Shown here one piece after another: positions 34,378-43,710 of a stretch of 64,000 bases of DNA (within the stretch, counting starts at the first letter, position 1; every line of letters begins with the position of its first letter). The notes beneath the pieces were generated by a model. That model had not been told where the DNA came from. It made no database searches and saw only the letters and a program-made list of their open reading frames with translations. Source of the stretch: Obelidium mucronatum (Eukaryota > Chytridiomycota > Chytridiomycetes > Chytridiales > Chytriomycetaceae); NCBI GenBank assembly GCA_025765595.1, contig JAIVFH010000010.1, positions 372,001-436,000 on the forward strand, in the 5' to 3' direction. Both the position numbers and the translations under genes were made by a program.

Positions 34378-35400
34378 ATGTCAACGTCGATGGGAACTCA
34401 ATGTGACGATAGCCGAGCAAAATTAGCAGCGACCTACAACAGCCAATACAATCTGTTGTATTCTCAGACACATCAACAGGGCTATTTAATGGCGATGGAC
34501 CCATACAACACCGTCTTTCAAGCAGACCAATACCAACAACTACTCCCCATGGCTCTCAACTCCAGTACTATAAGCTCGATAAGTCCTCAGAGAGATGTAG
34601 AAGCAGTGTTTCCGATTTGGCCGCTGTTTGATGCGAGTTACGTGTTTGGGACGAAGTCAAACCTAGCTCTTCAGTCTGATTCTTCCGCATATCATGGCTA
34701 TTACGATGAATATTCACACGCACGTCCCTTACTGCAGCCACAGTTTTTTGCTTCAAACTGCGCTTTGCCTTGTTCAACAACCTCAGCAGTGCCCCCTTCT
34801 CAGCATCCAACAAAATCAAACCCTCGACAATATCGAACTCGCCTCAACTCCACCTGCAGTTCAAATTCCAAAACTCCCGGGATCTCAAAACAAAGATCTG
34901 CACTAGTTCTAAAGAATACGAGAGCGACATCACTGCGTCGACTCACACCGGCCCTTGTTCTTCAGATCCCACAATCACGTGAAGAATTTTCATCCTGCTC
35001 ACAAACAGATAGATTGACTCCATCGCAAATTATGAATATACCAGGGGATTTTATTGACACGAATTTAACACAAGAATCGCAGTTGGGCCTTGGTTCTGTT
35101 GGAGTTAATGCCAAGCAATCTACACGAATAACTCCGACTGATGTATTCAAAAAGATTTCGACGAAATTATCGCTGACCTCGAACTCTTCGACCCCAAAGA
35201 AGCTCTCTCAAGAAGAAATCCTGACTATAGGTATTTAATACTTCCTCGTTTAGTGATGGTGATTCGCTGATATGTATTTCAAAGTGTACAACCAAATTGC
35301 AAAACTTGGAACCATTTCAAGAGAAAAGGCCCAGAAAATCAGTAGCTTAGTGCATCGAATCAACGCTCTGAAGGTGAAACTTGGCGGTGGTGGACTTTAG
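34378..35400 (+). CDS. Array protein 12, HLH-like without basic region
   Basis: Last array member, frame intact. Exon 1 (34378 to about 35230) has three motif copies: RRLTPALVLQIP, DRLTPSQIMNIP and TRITPTDVF. The expected basic region (RKEAEKQRR) and a clear helix 1 are missing; only a weakly similar stretch (FKKISTKLSLTSNSSTPKKL) precedes LSQEEILTI, the phase-1 intron and a helix-2/coil-like exon (VYNQIAKLGTISREKAQ, then LVHRINALKVKLGG). Such a protein could dimerise without binding DNA, like Id proteins in animals; that is inference from the missing basic segment. Confidence 0.65.
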
Positions 35401-35499
35401 ATTATTTATTTCAGTGAATGAGAATTAAAACTCACTGTTATTTATGTGTTGATTTGTTTTTTATTATTTTTAATTCCTCTTTTTTTTTATTTCTCCAAA

Positions 35500-36775
35500 A
35501 TGCCAGTCGACACCAAACAGTTGCGCCCTCCTTTTGTGCCTTTCTCCGATCGACTATACTAACCATTGGCAAATTTTTTAAAGACAATGGGGCGATGACG
35601 TTGAAGACGGTCCGTGCCAGTTGCTGGAGCGCCGTTCAGTAGACTAACATTCACTTTCACGAAGATGACCAAGTGTTCCCAAAGGTCATTGAACATGAAG
35701 ACGGAACCAAAACTGTGATTGATATTCGAATCAACGATGATGGACGGAAAGTGAAGGTGTGTGTGGCTACAGCTCCTAGTCGCTGACCAGTGACCAAAAA
35801 GCATTGACTGACTGTATTTGAAGGTCACATCAAAAATCCGCACAAAGACGATCACTTCGCAAGTGAATCCTGCGATTGCAAGAAGAAGAAACATTAGGAA
35901 GTTTGGAGATTGCACTGGATTGAAAGCAGGGTACAGAAAACAACAAATCATTTGGGACGAGTCAACTCATTCATATACTCCCTGATTTAAATAGACCTGA
36001 CACGGATTCCACATCTTTTGGAGAAATTGTTCACTTAAAGCTCGCTGTGTCTGCCAAGTCATCCGAACTTGATGCCCCCAACCCAGATGAACTTAAAAAG
36101 AAGACTCTATTGGCCAGTGCCAAAATCTTGTGCAGAATCTGTAAAGGAGAGCATCTTACAGCGAAATGTCCATTCAAGGACACTCATCAGCCGTTGTTGA
36201 CGTCTGCTGGATACAAAGGTACTTTTGTGGTCGTCACCATAGCTACCTACCTTTCAAGAAGGGCGTTTTACTCATCAGGTTTTTTCTCATTTAAGGAACT
36301 GGAGAGACTCTGGCAGACCTTTCGAGGGCCGATAAGCCTGGAGGTGCTGCATCAGGCGGACCTGCAAAGTACGTTCCGCCTGGTATGCGTGGTGGAGCCG
36401 GTGGAGCAGAAAGAGGTGGTGACAGGATGGGTGGAGACCGTGACAGAGATGATCTTCCAACAGTTCGCATCTCCAATCTTTCTGAAGAAACAACTGAATC
36501 CGATGTGAGGGATTTGATTGCTCGCTTTGGAGCTACTGCCCGTGTGGTAAGACTATTTCCTGCCTGTCATTGGTTTTCTGCTCACTCATTTGCATTTAAA
36601 AACGGTTCCCTAGTTTGTGGCTCGTGATAGAGATACAAATATGTGCAAAGGTTTTGGATACGTTACTTTCTACAACACACATGATGCTGAAAAATGTATT
36701 GGTGCTCTGAATGGATATGGTTACGACAATTTGATTTTGAGTGCAGAGTTGGCAAAGAACAAGCCACGAACGTGA
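35500..36775 (+). CDS. TIF35: Translation initiation factor eIF3 subunit g
   Basis: Subunit of eIF3 that acts in scanning on the 40S ribosome. A short first exon (MPVDTKQ) is spliced through introns with TACTAAC/GACTAAC branch sites and GTTGCG and GTCCGT donors to QWGDDVEDD and QVFPKVIEHEDGTKTVIDIR. The N-terminal eIF3g domain has INDDGRKVKVTSKIR, then GEIVHLKLAV and the zinc knuckle CRICKGEHLTAKC. A Gly-rich linker leads to a C-terminal RRM with VRISNLSEETTESDVRDLI and GFGYVTFYN, ending NKPRT. Two exons of the linker were placed by frame only. It follows array gene 12 by 99 bp. Confidence 0.88.
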
Positions 36776-36874
36776 TTGTCTTTTTTGTTATCAAAGGTGT
36801 TGATACCTTGAGGGAATAGATATATTCTTTGACCCAGACGTTTTACCCAATTTTGAATGTATTCCCGAGCAACT

Positions 36875-36879
36875 CTGAA
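36875..36879. repeat. Copia target-site duplication, left
   Basis: CTGAA immediately outside the left LTR, matched by CTGAA at 42012-42016 outside the right LTR. Perfect 5-bp duplications mark an integrase-mediated insertion. Confidence 0.8.
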
Positions 36880-37113
36880 CGTGTGTTCTCGAGTACTGAT
36901 GATTTGGAACACAAAGTGTTTTTATTTAATAAACTGATATCGATAAACATGAAGTGAATTGTTGCGAAGTACACACCTGATGATTTGGAACACAAAGTGT
37001 TATCTGTCCCAAATCACCAAGATTTCCGATTTGTACCATTTTTCCGATAAGTTCCGAATCGCGCCGAGAAGGCGTTTTCACTATGGCGCTTCCAGAACTC
37101 ATGGAAGTCCACG
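36880..37113 (-). repeat. Copia 3' LTR (left copy)
   Basis: 234 bp, bounded by CGTG and CACG. Identical to 41778-42011 except for one G/A difference near the left end. It contains an internal direct repeat (GATGATTTGGAACACAAAGT twice, about 80 bp apart) and encodes the last 32 residues of the polyprotein. Confidence 0.92.
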
Positions 37114-40100
37114 CTCCCCTTGAACAGGCCCATCTCGCGCGTGAAATCTCCATGCTTACTTTTACCCAAACCTTTCGTCATCACATCCCCCACATTTCTC
37201 GACGTGTGAATCTTCCTTACTTCGATGACTCCCCTCTTTACCATACACCTCAGCATCATGTACTTTGTATCCATGTGTTTCGTCTTGTGTCTGTCCGCCC
37301 CTTCCTGCGTATTTCTCACAGCTCCAGCATTGTCGCAGTGAAGCACCGTTGGCCTCGGTTGTGGGAATCCAAGCCATTCCATGACGTTCCTCCCCCATTC
37401 CGCAATCTTCCCACCGCTTGCGAGTGCCAACGTCTCTGACGCTACTGTTGAGTCTGTTACAATTTCTTGACTTTTCGACACCGGAGCTATGGCTGCGCCG
37501 GCCAGCATCATGACAATTCCTGTTGTTGATTTTCTCGTGACCTTGTTTCCGGCTAAGTTCGCGTCACTGAATACTTCCAGTATCATGTCCGTGTCAGCCT
37601 TGAAGTACAGTTTTGTCGTGTTGGAGCCGTTCAAGTACTGTAGTAGATGTTGTGCCGCCGCCCAGTGGGTCCTGTTGGGGTTATTGGCGTAGGAGCACAT
37701 TCTGCCTAGAGTTTCAATGATGTCCGCTCTGGTGAGGCATGCGAATCGTAGCAGTCCCAGTAGTCTCATCCATCTCCCCTCGAAGAACGCAATGTCCTCA
37801 CTTGGAGTTGGTTGGTCCGTATCGAAAGTGTCTTCCAATTTTGAGTTCCATGGAGTCGATCTTGAAATTGGCTTGTTTCCTGAAAAATATTTTTCTTCCA
37901 GAAATTCATCGATGATGCTTTGAATGTATACCGTCTGGTCCATGGTAGAGTACCCCTTGTAGTATTCGCAGTTGATTCCAGCCCACATTCCGATTCCCTC
38001 TTGCCACTTCACTTCGACTTTTGTAGCTAACCATTTCCAAAACTCTAGGGTGTCTTCCTGAAATTTGCAGCCAAGCTTTCCGTCGTCGGAGTGCCAAAGT
38101 GTGTACATGATTCCTCCGGTCTTCTTTGATGTGGCTTTGAAGAGACACGGCGAGCCGGGGCATTCTTCGAATCCATATTCAGCGAGGAACTCGTTTCTAA
38201 GACACTCCCAGAGGTAAGCACCTTGTTTGAGGCCGTAAATTCCTTTTAAGGCTAACAACACTTTTCCTTTGTCCTCTTCTCCTAGTTGCATTCCTTGAGG
38301 GATTCTGATGTGGATTACTTTGTCGATATCCGAGTTGTGGTAAGCACCTTTTACATCCCCTTTCGACATGTGGAGACCAAGGTGCGTGCAAATGGCTTGG
38401 AATATTTTTGCTGATTTGTGGTATGGAGTTGAGGCAAAGACCTTGTCGTATTCGCTGGAGAGTTGTTTTGAACCGTTGATGACTAGTCGCGCCTTCTTCT
38501 TCTTCGCCCCCGTGCTTTCATCTACCTTAATTTTTAATACCCAAATTGTATTCAACAGGTGCTGTCCTGCTTCGGCTTCGACTAGTTTCCAAGATGCCTT
38601 TTCCGTGAATTGGTCCAGTTCCTCATTGATCGCCGCTACCCACTCTTTGTCCTTCGAAGCTTCTTTGATGTTCTTTGGTCCATCGATGGTTCCGAATGCG
38701 AGGCCTCTTTTCAGGGCTATGAAGGCTAAGAAAGTTGGTTCGTGAATCATGTATCCAGTGTCGTCATCGAGTCTCGCAAGTCCAGCAAAGAGGGCTAGTC
38801 GGTTTGGTGGCTTTGATTCTCTTGGGGACCGTCTTGGTGGCGTTTGAGGAGTTGGAGGTGGAGAGTTAGCGCTGCTGGGGTCTAACGATGGCAGAGAGGT
38901 GGTGCTTGGGGATTCGCTGCAAACAGAGGATGTTTCCAGCATGTCTTCATCTTGGGGTTCATAGTTCGAGCTGGAGTTGTCCTGGTAGGTTTCCATGCTT
39001 TCGTCTTGGGTATCCTCCCCATGGTTTTGGATAATGCGTTCCAGCTCCGCTACGCTCCTCTCAATGTCCATGTCCTCGGATCTGTCTTCTTCTTTCTTCT
39101 TTTTTGATGTGGTATCCTTCACGTTGACGAAGTCTTCGTCTTCATCCCGCCCTTCGTTGTCGTGATGATTGTTGTATTGAGTTAACTGAATCTTTTCCAT
39201 AGAAGTCTTCGGGTTCTCGACGTCGAATTGGTTCTCGACAAAGAATACGTCTCTGCTAATCACCGTGCTGTTGTCTTCGAAAAGGATTCTGTATCCCCGT
39301 TGTGTGTTCGCTTGCCCATCAGGATAGGCGTAGGATATGAAGCGTCCTCTCCTTGCTCGGTCTTGGGTTTTCCCGCCTCCTGGAATGAAAGGATACGCCA
39401 AGCATCCGGGGACTCGGAGATCTGATACTGTTGGCTTGCGCTTGAATGTCATTTCGTACGGGGTGAGTGGCATTGATGAGTGTTTTGATCTGTTCCAAAC
39501 GTGACATTTGCACTCCAGTAGGTCCGGCCATAGGTCCCTTGGAATTTTTGTTTCAGATAGGGTCGCTCTGACTCCGTCCATTGCAGTTCGAAACCAGCCG
39601 TCAATTTCTCCATGTTGGTTGTGAGCGCCAGTGGAGGTTGTTATCAGCCGGATCCCGGCTTCATGGCATGCGTCTTTCAACGTTGATCCCGTGAAGTTGC
39701 TACCTTGGTCAGAGTATATTTCTTGCAGTTTTTCGCCAGTAGTTCTTTCTAACATGTCTTTTACCCATAGGATAATATTGCTGGCTTCCTCCATCTTCAT
39801 GGAGAATAGTTTGAACATCAGTCTCAGTTGAGTCCGGTGGACGTTCACTCCTAGGTAACCAATGACTCCGCCTCTTCCTATTCTTGTCATGCCATCTTCC
39901 CCTTTTCCTGGGAATCCCACGTCCATTGATATTTGTGATAGAATGTTCCCGTCTCTTGGTTTCTTTTTGTTGTATGGTTGCTGATGGCTTTTTCCTAGGA
40001 CACAGTCTTCGCAGAAAAAATCCTTGATGGTCTTCGGTCCGTCGATTTTGAGTCCATGCACTACTTTCGAAGTTTCTATTATCTGGTCCGGTGACGCGTG

Positions 40101-41723
40101 CATGAATCTGGAGTGCCACAGTTGGATACTCTTTTCGCTGGGGATTCCCTTCCCTATGAAGGCTTTTGCTAGTAGTGCTTGGTCAGCAGGTATGGTGTTG
40201 ATTTTCCACGTTCCGTCTTCTTCGTCGACACTCTTTAGTATTTTGTGTGGACCTGACAAATCCAGACGGCCGATTGCTACCTTCTTGTCGATGTGGTTGA
40301 ACCAGACGTCATAGCCCTTTTTTAAAAGGTCAATGACTGCGATGGGAGTTGCCGGTGCTTCGGGGACTAGCTGTATTTGATCAACCTCAAATTCTCCAAA
40401 ATTCATGGACCCTTGGATTCCGGCGCTCTGGATGTTGTTGCCTGAAGCAGTTTCATAGGCTATTGTTGGTCCTGTTTCTTTGTTGGACAGTTGGTTTTTG
40501 TCGCCCGTCATGGATTTACTGCATGCTGAGTCGAGGTATGCCGGAGACTTGATTTTTGAAACTGGAGCAGAGATGTAGGCGGACATCGTAGCTTTCGCCA
40601 CCTTTATTTCGGCTCCGTTCAACACCTTCCCATCCTTTTCCTTCACTAATTTTTCAACATCCAGGCTTGTGAATGGTTTCTCCAAGACGATTATGGCATA
40701 TGTTCCGCCGGATTTCTTCGACACTGCGACAAAGGAATCTTCAGCGAGTTTGGTTGGCTTGAATAATTCCGCAACTTGTTGGATTGATGTTCCGCTAGCC
40801 AGTTTTGTGATCACTAGTTGAGCTGGTTTTCTGTCTGATGGGACTGGTCGCGGCTGTCGAGGTTTGTTGCTCCCTTCAAATCTGGCTGCCATTGCTTTCA
40901 CTAATTCCATCATAACGGCCATGTTGGGGTCGGTTTGTTGAGTCGCCGCTGCCGCTATGGCTTGGACTGGTTGCGCAAGTTTTTCTTCTTCCCTGGCAGC
41001 GATAACTGATAGAACACGGGCGAATGCCTTGTAGTCGTCTGGAGGACATCCGGTGAGTTGAGTTCTCATGTTGTCCCTTTGTCCATGGTCTTCAATTCCG
41101 TAAACTAGGGTGTAACCGCATTCCTTGTTCCAATTTTCATCATCGGGCTGGCCTAGCTCTTGTGCCTTTAGCTTCAGAAGGTTGAATCTGGTGAACCATT
41201 GGTACTTGGATTCGTGAGAGTGTTTCTTGGCTGTGGAAACGTCTCTTCTCGCCTTGGAAAGAGCTTGGCCGGGGTTGAATGCTATGGTAGCTGCAAGAGC
41301 ATCAAATCTCGCTTTGATTGACCCAGTGGCAGAGTTGTAGGAAGCAAGTAGTGTGGCATCAAGGTGAGGAGTTACTATTTCGTTTATCTTTGATGACACT
41401 TCATTCCAGGTCGAGAATGCTTCAAAGTATTTGTCTTCGTTGAAGCTGTTGCCGGCATTGAAGGTTGGGTCGTCTTCCGAAGGCTCAGGGATTTCGTAGA
41501 CAATGAAATCTGAGTAAAGGCGGACTGTCTTTGTGGATTGAAATTCAGCTCCACTGTTGTCGAAAGAGATAATTGTTGGTTTGTAGTAGTACGCTTTTTC
41601 GAGCTTGTTCTTGTTGACTGCAGATCTAACACTTGCAAGCCAGGAAAATGAATGGTAGCTCTTGTTCTGAGTCGTGAGTGGTTCGAAGCTCTGTCCTCTC
41701 TTGAGGATGTAGGTCGTAGCCAT
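37014..41723 (-). CDS. Copia Gag-Pol polyprotein
   Basis: 1569 aa in one frame. Gag is N-terminal. The protease active site reads YLDSACSKSMTGD. Integrase has the HHCC finger (WHSRFMHASPDQI ... FFCEDCVLGK) and a DDE core with SMDVGFPG, IYSDQGSNFTG and HGEIDG. RT has KGDVKGAYHNSDI (motif A) and YGLKQGAYLWEC. The catalytic motif C reads LWHSDDGKLG, HSDD where copia RTs usually show Y-x-D-D. RNase H follows (VFSDANLAGN, SETLALASGGK, LHCDNAGAV, DTKYMMLR). The last residues lie inside the 3' LTR. No stop or frameshift between gag and pol is present, so Gag/Pol ratio must be set otherwise. Confidence 0.95.
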   Translation of the reverse strand: MATTYILKRGQSFEPLTTQNKSYHSFSWLASVRSAVNKNKLEKAYYYKPTIISFDNSGAEFQSTKTVRLYSDFIVYEIPEPSEDDPTFNAGNSFNEDKYFEAFSTWNEVSSKINEIVTPHLDATLLASYNSATGSIKARFDALAATIAFNPGQALSKARRDVSTAKKHSHESKYQWFTRFNLLKLKAQELGQPDDENWNKECGYTLVYGIEDHGQRDNMRTQLTGCPPDDYKAFARVLSVIAAREEEKLAQPVQAIAAAATQQTDPNMAVMMELVKAMAARFEGSNKPRQPRPVPSDRKPAQLVITKLASGTSIQQVAELFKPTKLAEDSFVAVSKKSGGTYAIIVLEKPFTSLDVEKLVKEKDGKVLNGAEIKVAKATMSAYISAPVSKIKSPAYLDSACSKSMTGDKNQLSNKETGPTIAYETASGNNIQSAGIQGSMNFGEFEVDQIQLVPEAPATPIAVIDLLKKGYDVWFNHIDKKVAIGRLDLSGPHKILKSVDEEDGTWKINTIPADQALLAKAFIGKGIPSEKSIQLWHSRFMHASPDQIIETSKVVHGLKIDGPKTIKDFFCEDCVLGKSHQQPYNKKKPRDGNILSQISMDVGFPGKGEDGMTRIGRGGVIGYLGVNVHRTQLRLMFKLFSMKMEEASNIILWVKDMLERTTGEKLQEIYSDQGSNFTGSTLKDACHEAGIRLITTSTGAHNQHGEIDGWFRTAMDGVRATLSETKIPRDLWPDLLECKCHVWNRSKHSSMPLTPYEMTFKRKPTVSDLRVPGCLAYPFIPGGGKTQDRARRGRFISYAYPDGQANTQRGYRILFEDNSTVISRDVFFVENQFDVENPKTSMEKIQLTQYNNHHDNEGRDEDEDFVNVKDTTSKKKKEEDRSEDMDIERSVAELERIIQNHGEDTQDESMETYQDNSSSNYEPQDEDMLETSSVCSESPSTTSLPSLDPSSANSPPPTPQTPPRRSPRESKPPNRLALFAGLARLDDDTGYMIHEPTFLAFIALKRGLAFGTIDGPKNIKEASKDKEWVAAINEELDQFTEKASWKLVEAEAGQHLLNTIWVLKIKVDESTGAKKKKARLVINGSKQLSSEYDKVFASTPYHKSAKIFQAICTHLGLHMSKGDVKGAYHNSDIDKVIHIRIPQGMQLGEEDKGKVLLALKGIYGLKQGAYLWECLRNEFLAEYGFEECPGSPCLFKATSKKTGGIMYTLWHSDDGKLGCKFQEDTLEFWKWLATKVEVKWQEGIGMWAGINCEYYKGYSTMDQTVYIQSIIDEFLEEKYFSGNKPISRSTPWNSKLEDTFDTDQPTPSEDIAFFEGRWMRLLGLLRFACLTRADIIETLGRMCSYANNPNRTHWAAAQHLLQYLNGSNTTKLYFKADTDMILEVFSDANLAGNKVTRKSTTGIVMMLAGAAIAPVSKSQEIVTDSTVASETLALASGGKIAEWGRNVMEWLGFPQPRPTVLHCDNAGAVRNTQEGADRHKTKHMDTKYMMLRCMVKRGVIEVRKIHTSRNVGDVMTKGLGKSKHGDFTREMGLFKGSVDFHEFWKRHSENAFSARFGTYRKNGTNRKSW
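37114..37122 (-). other. Copia polypurine tract
   Basis: CAAGGGGAG on the element's sense strand, directly abutting the 3' LTR. It is the expected primer site for plus-strand DNA synthesis. Confidence 0.7.
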
Positions 41724-41759
41724 TGTTTTCTCTTTTCGTTTTTCTTATTGCTCAATGGA

Positions 41760-41777
41760 GGGTTAAGACTCCTAATC
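41760..41777 (-). other. Copia primer-binding site, likely half-tRNA type
   Basis: The 18 nt next to the 5' LTR complement a sequence GGTTAAGACTCCTAATC whose CTCCTAA fits the anticodon loop of tRNA-Arg(CCU), not a tRNA 3' CCA end. This suggests priming by a cleaved 5' tRNA half, as known for Drosophila copia with initiator tRNA. The tRNA identity is inferred. Confidence 0.45.
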
Positions 41778-42011
41778 CGTGTGTTCTCAAGTACTGATGA
41801 TTTGGAACACAAAGTGTTTTTATTTAATAAACTGATATCGATAAACATGAAGTGAATTGTTGCGAAGTACACACCTGATGATTTGGAACACAAAGTGTTA
41901 TCTGTCCCAAATCACCAAGATTTCCGATTTGTACCATTTTTCCGATAAGTTCCGAATCGCGCCGAGAAGGCGTTTTCACTATGGCGCTTCCAGAACTCAT
42001 GGAAGTCCACG
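41778..42011 (-). repeat. Copia 5' LTR (right copy)
   Basis: 234 bp, one mismatch to the left copy. It is followed by the CTGAA target duplication at 42012-42016. It should contain the promoter for minus-strand transcription of the element. Confidence 0.92.
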
Positions 42012-42309
42012 CTGAAGTATGTTGGCAGCTCCCTCTTCTCAGCTTCTATCGCCAATTTTATCGCATTTTTGCAGTTTTTTGTCCAAGGTTGATGATCCAA
42101 AACAATCGTCTAAACTGTTTTAGACGATTTTTCATATGATTTTTCACAGCACAAATCCTTAACAAAGCTTGTACAGGTTAAGCAACTGTAGTCCCTTTCT
42201 GGTATGGATCGCTCTGACCAGATATGGACCACAGATGGGGAGAATGGACCTCTTCCACCTGCTGCGATCACAGCAAGTATATATTAATAACAATTAACAT
42301 ATATTTTAA

Positions 42310-42381
42310 TCCGATATGGTCCAATGGTTAGGATCCCGCCCTTTCACGGCGGTGGCCGGGGTTCGATTCCCCGTATCGGAG
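42310..42381 (+). tRNA. tRNA-Glu (anticodon TTC)
   Basis: 72 nt cloverleaf without intron. The acceptor arm TCCGATA pairs with TATCGGA, with G as discriminator. The D-arm contains TGGTCCAATGGTTAGGAT, the anticodon loop CTTTCAC gives TTC, and the T-arm contains GGTTCGATTCC (B box). The CCA end is not encoded, as usual in eukaryotes. A T-rich run follows at 42384. Confidence 0.95.
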
Positions 42382-42683
42382 TATTTATTTTCTCGTTTAT
42401 ATAATGGTTTTACGTAATTTTACTTCAATGTTTTATTTTGCTAGGTCGACTCCACTGATACACTGTTTTCTTCAATTTAATGCCATCAAAATTTCACTCA
42501 AATACCAAAAATGTACTATCTTGGGATTTCTGCGTGGAGCCATTGCGTGTTGGGAGTTCTTTGTAATCTCAGCCTTTGATTTTGTTTTTACAATGTTATA
42601 TATTCATGATTAAATTGTACAAAAGCAAGTAGAGACTTTTATTTTTTCGTAATTTCTCTTCTCTTTTTTTTAAAAAAGTGTAT
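42382..42683. other. Intergenic stretch
   Basis: AT-rich DNA between the tRNA and the VOC gene. It holds the tRNA's probable T-run terminator (TTTATTTTCT) and no convincing gene; the 69-codon open frame at 42404-42613 has no features suggesting it is real. Confidence 0.5.
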
Positions 42684-43551
42684 TTACTCAGTAGCAAAGA
42701 GCTTGCTGGGATCCTTGAAAGTTTTGAACTCCAACGCGTTTCTGTACAAAGATGATATTATGTATAAATAAATGTGTGTGTGTGTGTGTGTGTATGTGTG
42801 AATTTTAAGAATTGCGCACGATCGCAAAATACGTTACCCAGAAGGATCCAGGAAAAACATGGTACTCTGCTCACCAGGAAGACCAACAAATCTTACCCAC
42901 ACACACAAAACACAAAAAAACACCAATTTTAAGATAATAGACTAGTTTCATAAACTGGAATAAAACAGAAATACCTGGTGGTGGGTTCGATTTCAAATTT
43001 GAAGTTGTTTTGGCTTTTGAGATGGTCTGCCCACTTGTGGAAAGCGTTCCATTCGAGAACAACACCAAAATGTGGAATGGGGACATTATGACTGTCGACT
43101 TGAGATCGGGAGACAACGGATGGCGCGGTCTGAAATAAAAAGTTTTTGGTCAAAACATTGCACTAATACAATTCATTTTTTCGAGTTACATACGGGATCG
43201 ATCATTTGATGGCCTTTTAAAAAATAATACGACTGCGGATTAGGCTTCGAAAAATATGTCCGCTTTCGGCAACAAACAAACTTACACACAATCTGATGTC
43301 CAAACAAATCAAAGTCAATCCACTTCCCCGCAAGCTCCTGAAAAAGATTTGATAAGGGAATTCAATCAACAACTGGTCGGTCAATTGTAAGGTGCCGTTT
43401 TTGGGCTACTCACTCGGCCTTGACGACATCCCAGAACTTGTCCATAGAACTTGCGAGAGACTTCCAAATCGCGGACCGGAAACGCCAAGTGAAAAGGAGT
43501 CAATAATGGCTGTTTGACTGACGTTGAGAACATTCGCTTAGTGGTGAACAT
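42684..43551 (-). CDS. VOC-superfamily (glyoxalase-like) protein
   Basis: Member of the vicinal-oxygen-chelate fold, metal enzymes such as glyoxalases and dioxygenases. ATG 43551 starts [14 protein letters not shown], a possible mitochondrial presequence. Then [20 protein letters not shown] with metal-ligand His, [53 protein letters not shown] and [18 protein letters not shown] at the C-terminus (stop 42684). At least five exons. A (GT)n microsatellite lies in the last intron. The two bababb halves and the LDPSGN-LEFK ending are family-typical. The substrate is not known. Confidence 0.8.
42772..42800. repeat. (GT)n microsatellite
   Basis: About twelve GT units with one interruption, inside the last intron of the VOC gene. 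Likely length-polymorphic. Confidence 0.85.
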
Positions 43552-43710
43552 TTTTTGGATTTGCCTGCTGCCTTGTCTTTGGTTGTTTGGTAGATTTTTT
43601 TTTCCTTAGCGGATCAATCACGTTCCGGCTTCCGGACCATAGAATTGTAATATTTTATAGTTATTTATCGATCAAATAAATAACTTAATTTTTGAAAAAA
43701 CAATAGGTAA

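Larger units (their letters stand above)
36880..42011 (-). mobile_element. Complete Ty1/copia LTR retrotransposon
   Basis: A 5132-bp element on the minus strand with two 234-bp LTRs differing at one site, perfect CTGAA duplications, a primer-binding site, a polypurine tract and one open Gag-Pol frame of 1569 codons. The domain order protease-integrase-RT-RNase H is the copia order. Near-identical LTRs and an open frame mean a very recent insertion, potentially autonomous. It lies in the gap between eIF3g and a tRNA-Glu gene, 298 bp from the tRNA 5' end. Confidence 0.95.

Noticed and set aside
41912..42100. 62-codon minus-strand frame ending like the copia polyprotein
   Set aside because: It is the right LTR's copy of the polyprotein tail fused to flanking DNA, not a gene.
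42404..42613. 69-codon frame downstream of the tRNA-Glu gene
   Set aside because: No family resemblance, AT-rich, and not supported by neighbouring exons.
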